A DNA stretch of 64,000 nucleotides from Semisulcospira habei (lineage: Eukaryota > Mollusca > Gastropoda > Semisulcospiridae), in the NCBI GenBank assembly GCA_036245525.1, contig BTPG01000007.1, forward strand, positions 126,621,060-126,685,059. Direction: 5' to 3'. The notes beneath the pieces are model-generated. The model was given only the letters and a program-made list of their open reading frames with translations. It was not told the DNA's origin and did not search any database. Made by a program: the position numbers and the translations under genes. Position 1 is the stretch's first letter. Each line of letters begins with the position of its first letter. This document shows, piece after piece, positions 32,802 to 43,786 of the stretch.

Positions 32802-32890
32802 TTAACCCTTTGGGTGTTGATAGCGGTTTTAGTGCCAATGATTCATGCAGGAATCATGACTAAAACCACTACTGACACCCAAAGGGTTAA
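32802..32890. mobile_element. 89-bp all-palindrome TTAA MITE
   Basis: TTAACCCTTTGGGTGT... pairs along its whole length with ...ACACCCAAAGGGTTAA. It is the simplest version: TTAA, CCC terminus and a hairpin, with a core unrelated to the GGCGCC one. Confidence 0.8.
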
Positions 32891-34099
32891 TGCAGTCTTG
32901 GTTTATGTGCTGCTGTGTAATTTTGGACCTTATTGTCTACAGCGCCAAGGTTCACAATTACAGAGCAGTACACATTTGCTTCAAGTGTCATGTGTGGGTG
33001 AATGAGTGTGTGATGAAAGATGATGTCTGTCATTCCTCTAGCTCAAGATTTTTTATTGGCTGCTTTTGAACGCACACTGTACATTCTCTTGTGTTGCTTT
33101 GGCATTGATTATCTTTGTGCATTTTCAGGCACTTCAACATGTGACACAGCAGTAACAGGCAAATATGAGAAAAGTGGAGCATGAACCAGGTCCTACAGGA
33201 CAGGAGGTGATGATAGCTCACTGACACTTTTTCTTTTGAAAGGTGAAACATTTTTAATCTGGGTGAGTTGCAAATTATGCTAGTCTACACAAACTGCAAA
33301 TAAAATCCTAGCTAAGAAAGAAACATATTAGGACAGTTGCAACACAACTGTCCATTCTAATCATGTTTCTTTCTTGTGATTTTATTTGTATTTTATCTGC
33401 TTCACAGCCTGTCAGTCACTTTTTTATTCTGGATTACAAACTTTGCATGTATAATATGTATGTGTTTTTAAGAACACGTGATGAAAGCTTCCATGTGGCT
33501 TGTGTTACCATGTTGATTGATGGCTGGTGTTACTGTGTTAGTCGACTGACTTGTATAATTATTGCCAAGCCAGGGGTTTAACATGTTGACGCATATGGTC
33601 ACAATGCCCAAAGTTGGGAGTTTTTTGTGTGAAGACTAATTTACCAGTTCAAGGATTAGAGTGAATATTAGGGGCATGTTAGTTCAATGGTGGAACAATA
33701 CTAGCTGAGCGCTTACACTTTTCAGGCTACAGCTATTTCAAAAACCACCATTTAAGGCTATGGTACATACCTGTATGAAGACTACATACCAGTTCACAGT
33801 TTAGAGTGAAAAGTATAGTTCAAGAGTGGTACTAGACAGGGCTCCCATTTCCACAGCAGATTAACCCTTTGCCTTTCACACAGTCATTGTTCAAGCGCGA
33901 CCACCACGTTTTTGTGCTCTCAGTGTTTAAGTGCCTTTTCTTTGGATGTACTGTGTTTATGTGTGCTGAAAGCTGCTGAGTATCGTATAAGAGTGTGCTG
34001 ATGAGGATTGTATGCTTGGTTTTCGTTGGATCTGGATGCTGTTCGAGTGGTATCGTATTGAATAGTCTGTCGTTTGAACTTGTTTACGCCGCCATTTTT
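32891..34099. other. No gene seen; decayed MITE traces
   Basis: Near 33680-33850, AGTTCAATGGTGGAACAATACTAGCTGAGCGC and AGCTATTTCAAAAACCACCA resemble a decayed palindrome copy. Nothing else recognised. Confidence 0.4.
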
Positions 34100-34425
34100 G
34101 CCTCTTCCGCAGCGTGGGTCCGCGTTGATCCGCGGGCCTTTCCGCTGCCCTGTTCTATGTCAGTGCTGCGCGCTAGTGTGTGAAGTGTTTACTACGTGAG
34201 TCTGTCTGCCTTACGTGGTCACATCTGTTGCTTGGTTGTTGTCCGTGTTCCCACCGTCCTATAGGTTTTACGTGTTATCCCCGGTCGACATCTCGCCCTC
34301 CCCACTTTTGTTTTCGGCGCCTTTGTCCGAGCTCGCCGCTGACCGACCGGGATTGTCTGCTGCTTGTTATTTTTCCCCCTTTCAATGTAGGTTTTGCGTA
34401 TTACCAGCATCGCTCCCCCTACCAC

Positions 34426-34541
34426 ACTCACACACACACACACACCAGCACACACACACATACACACACCCCCCTACTTTACATTTTCTCTCTTGCGTAT
34501 CATCAGGTCTCTTCCCTACCGCACCGCTCACACACACAGCG

Positions 34542-34615
<74 letters not shown>

Positions 34616-34633
34616 ACTCATACACACACACCT
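34426..34633. repeat. (CA)n microsatellites
   Basis: Two blocks, about 34426-34466 and 34537-34612, in the probable 5' UTR of the L2 element. Confidence 0.9.
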
Positions 34634-34849
34634 GTTGCACCCTCTTCCCGTCTTTGTCTTTCTTGTCCTCACAAACAATCATGCTCATCAGATACACACG
34701 CCAACAACTGCTATCTCTACGTCGCCACGCCACCTACTGCGCATCCAGTGCCGCCGACAGTGTTGCGGATGCCTTACGCGGCAACCGATTGCGCAGGGGC
34801 GGAATTAGCAGAAGGCAGGACGCACCACCACACACACTACCACACACAT

Positions 34850-35335
34850 CTTCATCTCTTCCAATGCCCTTCCACCCCTTCCGCCTCCCCCCGCCTCCCC
34901 GCCTTCTCCCCCTTCCTTCCTTCTTCTCCCCCTTCCTTCCTTCCTTCTCCCATTTATTCTCTTCTCTCCCCAATCCACTGCTCCCTGCTCTCCTCGGCTG
35001 CCCACTCCCCCACCCTCATCCCCCTTCCTCCCCTCACCCCTCCTCCTTCGCCTGCTTTTTCCTCCTCGTCCCCCCCTCCCCCTTTTTCCTCCCCTCCACC
35101 CTCCCCCTCTTCCTCATCTTTTCCTACTCCCCTTCCTCCCCCTCTCACCTCTCCCCCCCCCCCACCCACCTCTCGCATCCTCTTTCTTACCCGGTTCTCC
35201 TTCCCCGCCTGTTCCTCCTTCCCCCTCCACCCCTCACTCCTCTTTCCCCCCTCCATCCTCTCTCCCCCCTCCCTACCCTCCTCCTCCTTTGTCCTCTTTT
35301 TCGTCCGTCTCTTCTCCCTCTCCCTCTGCTGTCTC
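34850..35335 (+). repeat. Polypyrimidine tract in the L2 5' region
   Basis: Nearly 500 bp of almost pure C and T on the + strand. Long Pro/Ser/Leu frames here are composition artefacts, although an ORF1 remnant cannot be excluded. Confidence 0.8.
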
Positions 35336-35667
35336 TTCCAACCTAAAACTGTGTCTGTTGAATGCACAGTCTGTCTGCAAAGATGGCAAAGCTGACGTGA
35401 TTTCAGATTTCATTCTAGACAATGACCTAGACGTTGTCGTGATCACCGAAACGTGGCTCCGCTCAGCTGGCGATGAACCCATCATCGCCAGCGTCACTCC
35501 GAGTGGCTACCACCTGGCCTCCTTCCCGCGTGCTTCCAGAGGGGGTGGCATTGCCATCATCTACAGGGACTGTTTCGGCTCACCTCTCCTTCTCTCAGTC
35601 TATCCCTTTTGCCCATCCCTGCTTTGAATCTGTCGAGACCGTAGCAACACTCCCTGGCCAGTCCCTC
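35289..35667 (+). pseudogene. L2 LINE endonuclease, N-terminal half
   Basis: LKLCLLNAQSVCKDGKADVI, DLDVVVITETWLRSAGDEP (metal-binding Glu) and SRGGGIAIIYRD are the start of an APE-type endonuclease. A frameshift lies between about 35580 and 35640, after which the frame that reaches the gypsy boundary is a different one. That second frame resumes exactly after the right gypsy TSD at 49630. The rest of the domain is therefore 14 kb away. Confidence 0.85.
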
Positions 35668-37378
35668 TGTCACGACACGCCTGACGGAGTCAGGGCGCCG
35701 TGGACAATGTAAGTGCTCACACTCGAGGAAACCCACCCACTCTAAATAAACCACACAACGCCAGTGATAAACAACAAACAAATCTTTTATTACCCACTCT
35801 TACTCTAACCCCCACCCCAACCCACTAACGCCCCACACCCTCACACATACCCACACATGCACTCATAACGTATTAACACATAAAAAAGATTAACAGATAA
35901 AAAATGACTAACAGGTGAAAATGACTAACAGGTGAAAATGACTAACAGACGAAAATGACTAACAGGTGAAAATGACTAACAGGTGAAAATCGGCAATGGC
36001 TATACAAGGCGGGTACTTTGTCTCTGTACAGTGTCCTCTGTCCCACACTAGACAGGGTGGCTCGTAACGTAAGAGTACTACCCCTACACCGCAGAGCACC
36101 GTAGCCGCGCTTGCCCACGCACGCCTGTGACCGACGCGCAGAACGTAGAATCAGCCTGCTGTAGCCCAACGCACTTGTCCAACAGGACCGGCTAACGAAG
36201 GCGTTCCGACTCCCGATGATGCGTCACCGTTGGTCGTGGATGATGAAGAGATCGAAGGACGAAATCTTCGAAGCCAGTGCACTGGAAAAGGGCGCATTGT
36301 CAGTCAAAGTGCCAACACAGTTAATTCTGGCCTATTTGACACGCACCTACTCACAAACCACGTGAGTTGTGTCTCGTCTCACCCTAATACCCGCCTTGGC
36401 CATATTAAATATACAATCATGGATATGAAAGCTTCCTATGTACATTCAACATTCACCAGGTCTGCACTATTCCATTACACTAACATTAAGCTAGCACAAC
36501 CACTTTTGTATAATAACATTGCCACTGCTAAAACCAACATTATCAAAATATCCACATGTACATACAAAGATATCAAATAATCACCAGCAACCACCCCACG
36601 TGACAATCTTATTACATTACATCTAGGACTTAATACCAATATATTTGAAAGGATACCCACTTTAATTCATTTTACAACATGGCCCTTTAAATATACTCAC
36701 TCGGCAACAGCCGAACATAAACAACTAAATCCGACACCCACCACGTTACAACCCAACCTAAAAACCATGGTTAAAGACTCGATTAAAACATCACTAAAAA
36801 ACTAGACGAACATACACTTCCGAACCTATGTACACATTCAAACACCCGAGAGCACAGCAGCTAACTGAGGAAAATGGCATGAGTATTTACCTGTCACTGG
36901 TGAGTCCTCCGGCAGGACGAGACAAACAAGACGAAGACGAACCGGAGGGGTCTTCTGTTGAGTAGCAGCCGTGGTCACAAGTCTCTCGGACACCCACACC
37001 CAGGAACACTGGCCGTGGTCTTGCAGGGAGGGTAACACAACCCTCACACAGCTTGTCAAGGGCTCCAAACGAGGCCGCACCCTGACCCAGACTTTCACTG
37101 TGCTAGCTAACTCCGCTGACTGACTGTAATATCCCTCTGCTACCTTGCAGTTTAACTTTACCCTGAACACTGTTCGGTTAAAGCTACCCGGCGAAAGCGT
37201 GCAACCGCTGTACTCGCTCACTGTTAAGCTTGCTGCACGGGCTTTACGATTACGCTCACACTACATTTATTAACTTCCCTAAACTAAGGCTATTTACAGA
37301 AGTCGGCGACCTACATTTATTAACAAGAAAACGACTTGACGAAAAAATGAAACAACATGTCACATCCGTTACGTGACA
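35668..37378 (-). repeat. 3' LTR of the gypsy element
   Basis: 1711 bp, TGTCACGTAACGG...TGTCGTGACA on the minus strand. It differs from the 5' LTR by a few substitutions and a 3-bp indel (36511 region), implying a fairly young insertion. A short tandem array (GTGAAAATGACTAACAG) lies at 35905-35990. Confidence 0.93.
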
Positions 37379-37380
37379 TA

Positions 37381-37390
37381 CCCCCCTCCC
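37381..37390 (-). promoter_or_regulatory. Polypurine tract
   Basis: GGGAGGGGGG on the minus strand, 2 nt before the 3' LTR, the usual place for plus-strand priming. Confidence 0.8.
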
Positions 37391-37454
37391 AGATCAAACA
37401 CCCGGGTTTGATTCCTGTATGACTGTCCCAATACTGCTTCCACATTTACGGTTT

Positions 37455-38646
37455 CTACCACCCTGTTCTACTCAAAAAGTCAGCAGGAACATTTACTTTA
37501 CCGGCTATGCTTTCTACTCTAATGGAAAATGGCTGCAACTGCAAAGCCCACCTCATCAGTCGACTGTTTGTGGATTTAGCTTGTTGCAAGTACTGCAATG
37601 GTCTATGGTCGGTCTGTACGACGAATGTCCTACCATACAGATACTGACGGAATTTTTGAATTCCCCACACGATTGCAAGACACTCCTTTTCGATGGTGGA
37701 GTAGTTACGTTCTGCTTTGGACAGTTTCTTGCTCGCGCATGCAACAGGCTGTAAACCGCTACCATGGTCCTGACATAATACGGCCCCTACCCCCCCTTCG
37801 GACGCATCTGTCTGCAACACGAAGAGACGATCGAAGTCTGGCAATGAGCACTCAGGACCTGAACACAGTCGCGCCTTCAGCGTCTCAAATGCTGTCTCAC
37901 AGGCATCGTTCCAACCGATCTGTCCAGTTTTCCCTCCCTTGGTCAGGTTGGTTAGTGGGGCTGCTATGGCCGCAAAGTTAGGAACGAACCGGCGGTAATA
38001 ATTTGCCAACCCAAGAAACGATCTGACTTGTTTCTTTGTTTGTGGTCGCGGCGCGTCTTTTATCCGCTGCATCTTGTCTCCCTCTGGTTTTATCTGACCG
38101 TTACCCACTGTATGCCCCAGATATTTCAACTGCTTGAACCCCAAGTAACACTTAGTAGGTCTGGCCGCCAACTGGACCACTCTTAACCTACAAAAGAGCT
38201 GGGCCATACATTGTAAGTGATGTTCTTTAGTGGAGGAAGCAATCATGACATCGTCCATAAAATTGCTAACTTCTGTCAATCGCAAAGGTTCTAGTAACCT
38301 CCTCATCATTCGGGAAAAGATTGCCCCTGCCGTCTTTAACCTGAAAGGCATTACCTTCCACTGAAATTGCCCTGCCGGTGTGGTGAAGGCAGTTTTCGGT
38401 TTGTCGCTCTCTAACATGGGTACCTGCCAGTAGCCTTTAGCTAGGTCTAACTTACTCAAGTACTTAGCCTTGGACAGTAAGGAAAATAGGTACTCTACGT
38501 CAGGCATTGGCTCCGCATCGAACACGACCTTTTGGTTCAGTTTTCTAAAGTCCACGCAAAACCTAACAGTGCCATCTTTCTTCTTCACCAAGACGATCGG
38601 TGAGTTGTATGGGGAATTGGCTCTCTCGATTACTCCCATCTCTAGC
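37455..38646 (-). pseudogene. pol: Gypsy pol: reverse transcriptase and RNase H
   Basis: The minus-strand frame runs from the LINE insertion site to a stop at 37455. RT: PIVLVKKKDGTVRFCVDFRK, LSKLDLAKGYWQVPM (first catalytic Asp), FMDD (residues about 137-140 of the open frame), KQLKYLGHTV and RSFLGLANYYRRFVPNF. RNase H follows: FVLQTDASEGGVGAVL, YSTIEKECLAIVWG and VQTDHRPLQYL, ending DFLSRTGW near the stop. No integrase follows, and only about 75 bp separate the stop from the 3' LTR, so nothing is missing at this end: the integrase is upstream of RT. The N-terminus is cut off from the rest by the 5.1 kb LINE. Confidence 0.93.
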
Positions 38647-38946
38647 GACCAAAAAAAGTTCAGAGTCAATTAGCGATGCAAAATTAGGCGATTTCGTCAC
38701 TAATCAAAGTTCTACTGTTTGGATTTTACCACCAGTGTCTTGGCCTATCTACGCTGATCATAAAGGTGTAAATTTGGACTTTGTGCGACCACAGATTTCT
38801 GCCATCTGACTGGTTTTCCTGTATCGCCATTGAACTGAGTACGACAATCGTCGGTGTGACTGTTAGTACAACACTGCCAGCTACGTGCACTGTGTAGTAC
38901 TGTGTATTACTGTGTAGCACTGTTGTGTGAATCGAACTGTGCTAAG

Positions 38947-39948
38947 ATGGCAGACAAAGAAGCTCTATCCGCATATCCACTCGAGGTCTCTGGAACTACA
39001 TCACCTTTAGTTACTGTCAGTGACATTCAGCGTATAATCGACAAGCAGACACAGGTGATTGACGAGAAACTGGGGTCTCTTCGTGCTGACCTTTGTGATG
39101 TGCTGACCTCTATACAGGCGATTGGCACCGACATTGCTGACTTGAAGCAACGCGCTCGCAGCCTGGAGGACACCTGCAAGGAACTGACTGAGAAGCAGGA
39201 GGAGGTTTCCGAGTCTGTAGAAGACTTGCAGGAGGACATGGAAGATCTGCGGAAACGCTACGAGGAAGAACTAGACAAGCTAGAGGCGTTCTCACGTAGG
39301 GACAATCTGCGACTCTTTGGAATCGTGGAAACGCCAGGCGAGACCTTCGATTCCTGTGCCACCAAAGTACTGGAATGTCTGCAGGGCACAGTGCCAAATA
39401 AAACCTGGACTGAGGACGATTTGGTACGCGCACACCGGGTGGGGAACAAACCGGACTTTGCTTCTGTAGCAGCCAACCGTGCCAGAGCTAACAACAAGCC
39501 CCGCCCCATGATCGTGAAGTTCGCGAGATGGAGGGACAAGATGGACGTCCTGACCAAGGGTCGTGCTGCACTCAAGCAAAAGGGGGTTAATGTTGCTGGT
39601 GACTTAACCAACCGGCAACATGAACAGATCAGACTGCACCGGGAAAAAGGCATGCGGGCGTACTACAAGGGAAACAAGCTGGTCGTCGCTGGACCCCTAG
39701 TGCAACGGAACCACGACACCGACAACTTCGGCCGCCGTCATGCGACAGACAACAGCGTCGACAGAAGACCGGACAACCGTATCCAAGGACTCGGTGCCGC
39801 CGCAGCTACTGGTCAGCAGGTCAACGCAACACCGGCACGTGCGTCACACTTGGTATCCCCGTTACAGCCTTCACCTAAACCAGCAAAACGGCGCCGGCCA
39901 CACAGTTCCCCTACAATTGAGGTCGGGGACGAATCCAGTGACCCGTGA
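38947..39948 (+). CDS. LINE ORF1, coiled-coil RNA-binding protein (L1 ORF1-like)
   Basis: The ATG at 38947 (MADKEALSAYP) is the likely start, giving 333 residues; the frame is open earlier but only from a GTG. Residues about 35-120 are a heptad-rich coiled coil (KLGSLRADL..., LKQRARSLEDTCKELTEKQE). Then comes an RRM-like segment (SRRDNLRLFGIVE) and the C-terminal block DLVRAHRVGNK...RPMIVKFARWRDKMDVL, both as in L1-type ORF1 proteins. The tail is basic and Pro-rich. Such proteins coat the LINE RNA. It ends with TGA at 39946, and the same frame continues open into ORF2. Confidence 0.85.
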   Translation: MADKEALSAYPLEVSGTTSPLVTVSDIQRIIDKQTQVIDEKLGSLRADLCDVLTSIQAIGTDIADLKQRARSLEDTCKELTEKQEEVSESVEDLQEDMEDLRKRYEEELDKLEAFSRRDNLRLFGIVETPGETFDSCATKVLECLQGTVPNKTWTEDDLVRAHRVGNKPDFASVAANRARANNKPRPMIVKFARWRDKMDVLTKGRAALKQKGVNVAGDLTNRQHEQIRLHREKGMRAYYKGNKLVVAGPLVQRNHDTDNFGRRHATDNSVDRRPDNRIQGLGAAAATGQQVNATPARASHLVSPLQPSPKPAKRRRPHSSPTIEVGDESSDP

Positions 39949-39999
39949 TATGTCGGCCAAGCCGCGTCTCCCACCTCAATTGCACGGGATGTGTCACCG

Positions 40000-42900
40000 A
40001 TGCGCGCGTGTGTTGTAGAGCAGCCAGTAGATAATGTGTTGCATACACTTACCTTTCTGTCATGGAATGTTGATGGACTGTGGAGCAAGCTATCTGACCC
40101 AGACTTTCTATAATATGTAAGTAATTATGACATTGTGTGTTTGTTTGAAACATTTTTAGACAATGCTTTCGTCCCGCCTGACTGCTGGTCTGATTTCACG
40201 TGTTTTTCCTTACCTGCAGTCAAACTGTCACGTCAAGGAAGAAGCTCTGGAGGTGTTGTTGTGTTAGTAAAAAATGTGTATGCCAAGTTTGTTTTCCAAG
40301 TGAACATGACATGCGCTCAAAGTGTTTTTCTCAAACTTGACAGATCATTGTTTGGTACTGAATGCGATGTGCTTTTGGTCGCGTGCTATGTTCCGCCCAA
40401 GGATTCACCATTTTATAGACAATTACCGTACGACTGCCTGTTGGAAGAATTAGAACAGTGTCTTGCTAGTGCCCTCGAGCAATTTGGAGACATTCATTTC
40501 CTAATGTGTGGTGATTTTAATGGTAGAACTGGGGATTTGCAGCCTAATCCATATTTGTTTCAGCTTGATCCTGATGAAACACTACTAACTAATACCGCTC
40601 TATTTGAACCTTCACGATTTACTGAAGATATGACTGTAAATACATTTGGAAGAAAACTATTACATTTGTGTGCATGTTTTGAACTGATGATTTTGAATGG
40701 GTTCTGTAGCCCTGATCTGTCAAAGCACCTGACATTTATTTCTCCCACTGGTTGTAGTATTAAGGATTATTTTGTTGCATCTCCTGACTTTATTTGTTTG
40801 TGTGACAAACTTGAAGTTGTCGAGAGGATAGAGTCTGTACACATGCCACTGGTCCTTACTGTGTCTTGTGTACGTGTATCACCCCACAACGATGTTTCTG
40901 ATGACGATACGCAGTGTTTTTTATTTGATAAGATTATCTGGGAACCTGCTAATGCCCAAACGCTCAGCGACAGTTTAACTACTCCTGCATTCCAGGATGC
41001 TCTAGTAGCTGCTACTGCTGAGATCGATGATGATATTAATAGTGCATTAGACATTTTCACATGTGCTATCAAAGACGCTGCTAGTTGCATGACAAAACAA
41101 TTTCATTCCTCCACAGGCAATACACACAAAACAAACACCGCTAGTCACCCCTGGTTTGACCAGGAATGCAGAAATGCAAAAATGCGAACGCGTAAAGCCC
41201 TACGTACATACACAAAAAATAAAACCATGGAAAATAAAGCAACGTTTGTTAATGAGAGAAAACAATACAAGAGATTACTTAGAGCTAAAGAAGTTAATTT
41301 TAAGAGGGAAGCTGTTGACAAAATTCTTGAGTATAGACATAACTCTCAGGCATTTTGGAAGGAAATAAAGAAGTGGAAAAGAAAACGTCGTTTAAGAAAC
41401 AATATAACAAAGAAGCAGTGGTTTGATCACTTCTCTAGCATTCTAAATGAAAACATAGCACAGCAAGAGAATAATGATGATGTATATTTTTCAGAAGACT
41501 CTGAGTCTGATGAAGCCTTATTTCATGACCTAGATATCAACATAGAAGAAGCAGAAGTTATTGCTGCTATAAAACATGCCAAAGCAGGAAAAGCCCCCGG
41601 GCCTGATGGAATTATAAATGAAGTTCTTAAAGTCTCCAACCCAGCTATCATCTCCTTTCTCACTAAGTATTTTAATGCTCTATTCAACAAAGGGTTGTTC
41701 CCCAGCGAATGGTCTAAAGCTATTATTTTCCCACTCCACAAGAAAGGAGATGTAAATAATCCAGATAATTATCGTGGTATTGCTCTGATTAGCTGTGTTA
41801 GTAAACTGTATACCTACATTTTGAACAGAAGGTTAACAGACTGGGCTGAGGAACATAATATTCTGTCTGAAACACAAGCCGGGTTTAGGAAATCCTACTC
41901 TACTGTGGACCATATATTTACACTTTATGCTATTGTTCAAAAACAACTTCTACAAAATAAGAAAGTTTATGTGGCTTTTGTTGACTTCCGCAAAGCTTTC
42001 GATACTGTTAAAAGAGGTGTGCTTTGGAATATTTTATTGAAGGCTGGAGTGCGCGGCAAAATGCTTTCAGCTATGAAGGCAATGTATGACTCGGTGAAAT
42101 TTTGTGTTAGAGACAGCCTGAATTGTACAGCGTTTTTTGAGTGTTTCCAAGGTTTAAAACAAGGATGTTTAGCATCGCCGACATTGTTCTCCTTTTTGAT
42201 TAACGAGCTTGCTGTGTACATTATTGAAAATGGTAAACATGGTTTCCAACTAAAAGCCGATGCAGCAGAACTGTTTTTGTTGATGTTTGCAGATGACATT
42301 GCTTTGTTTTCATCAACCCCCAATGGCCTTCAGACTCAGCTGAACAATTTATACAAAGAAGCATCTAAGCTTGGTTTGTCTGTTAACCTAGACAAGACAA
42401 AAATAATTGTGTTTCGAAATGGTGGGTATTTGTCAAAATATGAAAAATGGATTTACGGGGGAACGAGGGTAGAAGTTGTCAATATGTATAAGTACCTTGG
42501 GTTAAACTTTACCACACGTTTGAGTTTAAACACATCCGTTGATGACTTAGTGACTAAGGCAAAAAAATGTGTAATCGATATTTTCTGTATGTTGAAGAAA
42601 ATTAACTGCGCTAGTCCTGATGTTTTTTTCAAGCTGTTTGATGCGCAGGTTGTCCCAATTTTGTTGTATGCCTCAGAAATTTGGGGTATAAACGAGTGTG
42701 CCGAAATTGAAAGAGTCCATACATTTGCATGTAAACGTTTTCTTAATGTCAACTTCCGCACACCGAACCTGATGGTTTATGGTGAACTTGGTCGATATCC
42801 ACTGTCAGTATTAACGTCAGTAAGATGTGTTTCCTACTGGCTTCGACTCTGCGCTTTACCTGTTACTAGATTTGCAAATATGGCTTATCATATGCTTAAG

Positions 42901-43473
42901 GATTTAGACGATAAAGGGAAAGAAACATGGGTGTCAAAGATAAAGAATTTGCTTTTTCGAAATGGCTTTGGTCATGTATGGATTTCACAAGGTGTTGGAA
43001 ACAGGAATGCTTTTATAAACAAGTTTAAACAAAGGATGGTTGATTGTGCCAAACAAAACTGGTCATCGAAGCTTTTTGAGAGTGAACGTTTTACTGTGTA
43101 TCGTAGTTTTAAACATACACTTGTCCAAGAAAATTATTTTGAACTGGTTAAGCCAACCTATGTCAAAAATCTATACATTAAATTTAGACTTGGCATAACC
43201 GAATTGCAAAGTAACAAACAAAGATATAGTACTCTCAATGCTGTAACGAAAGTGTGTCCATTGTGTGCCAAGGCTGTGGAAGATGAAATTCACTTTATGT
43301 TTTACTGTCCATTCTACGATGAACTGCGTGTCAAATACCTATGTAAGTTTGACCTTATGGAACTCAAAAAGAAAGAATTGTGTATCCTAGACACTACCAA
43401 CCCGCAGTCTATTGCCGATTTAGCAAGATTTGTATTTCATGCATTTACACTCCGTAGCAGCATGCTTGTATGA
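40000..43473 (+). pseudogene. LINE ORF2, endonuclease-reverse transcriptase, one nonsense codon
   Basis: In the ORF1 frame, the first ATG after the ORF1 stop is at 40000. The endonuclease start FLSWNVDGLWSK is read before an in-frame TAA at 40111; from 40114 the frame is open for over 1110 codons. Endonuclease: IVCLFETF, SSGGVVVLV, VACYVPPKDSP, CGDFNGRTGD and SIKDYFV. RT: KAGKAPGPDGIINEVL, IIFPLHKKGD, NYRGIALISCVSKLYT, VAFVDFRKAFDTV, GLKQGCLASPTLFSFLINEL and FADD at 718-721 counted from 40135. The C-terminus has a CPLC...H...C zinc knuckle (residues about 1040-1063). L1/Tx1-like or Nimb-like; the clade is not resolved. One nonsense codon is the only visible damage. Confidence 0.85.
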
Positions 43474-43603
43474 TTCCACGTGCAAACTGTGGTTCTTACT
43501 CCGACCTGGTCTGTGTGGTACACGGCTGTGGCCTGGATTTGGATACCGCATTTTACATGTAGGTCAAAAGTGGCTATTATGTGCTGGCGTAGATCGAATG
43601 GAA

Positions 43604-43668
<65 letters not shown>
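43604..43668. repeat. (GT)n microsatellite in the LINE 3' UTR
   Basis: About 32 GT units between ORF2 and the AATAAA signal. Confidence 0.95.
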
Positions 43669-43670
<2 letters not shown>

Positions 43671-43786
43671 GTTATAAACATCGCCTTATGGCTTTTATAT
43701 ACACCTGAACTATAAATTATGTAATGTCTCACTCCATTGTATGGACATTTTGTCTGAACAATAAACTGTCTGAGTCTGAGTCTGAG

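Larger units (their letters stand above)
38647..43786 (+). mobile_element. Two-ORF LINE inserted in the gypsy pol
   Basis: 5140 bp between two copies of TCCCATCTCTAGC (38634-38646 and 43787-43799). Contains a 5' UTR, ORF1, ORF2, a 3' UTR with a (GT)n tract, an AATAAA at 43760 and a (GTCTGA)n tail. Orientation is opposite to the host gypsy element. Apparently full length. Confidence 0.92.

Noticed and set aside
34180..35346. 388-codon Pro/Ser/Leu-rich ORF as a protein gene
   Set aside because: All three frames are open through the same CA and CT low-complexity sequence, so openness is compositional.
43577..43786. C-terminal Thr-His tail of the gypsy pol ORF
   Set aside because: It is the antisense of the inserted LINE's 3' UTR and (GT)n tract, past the insertion boundary.
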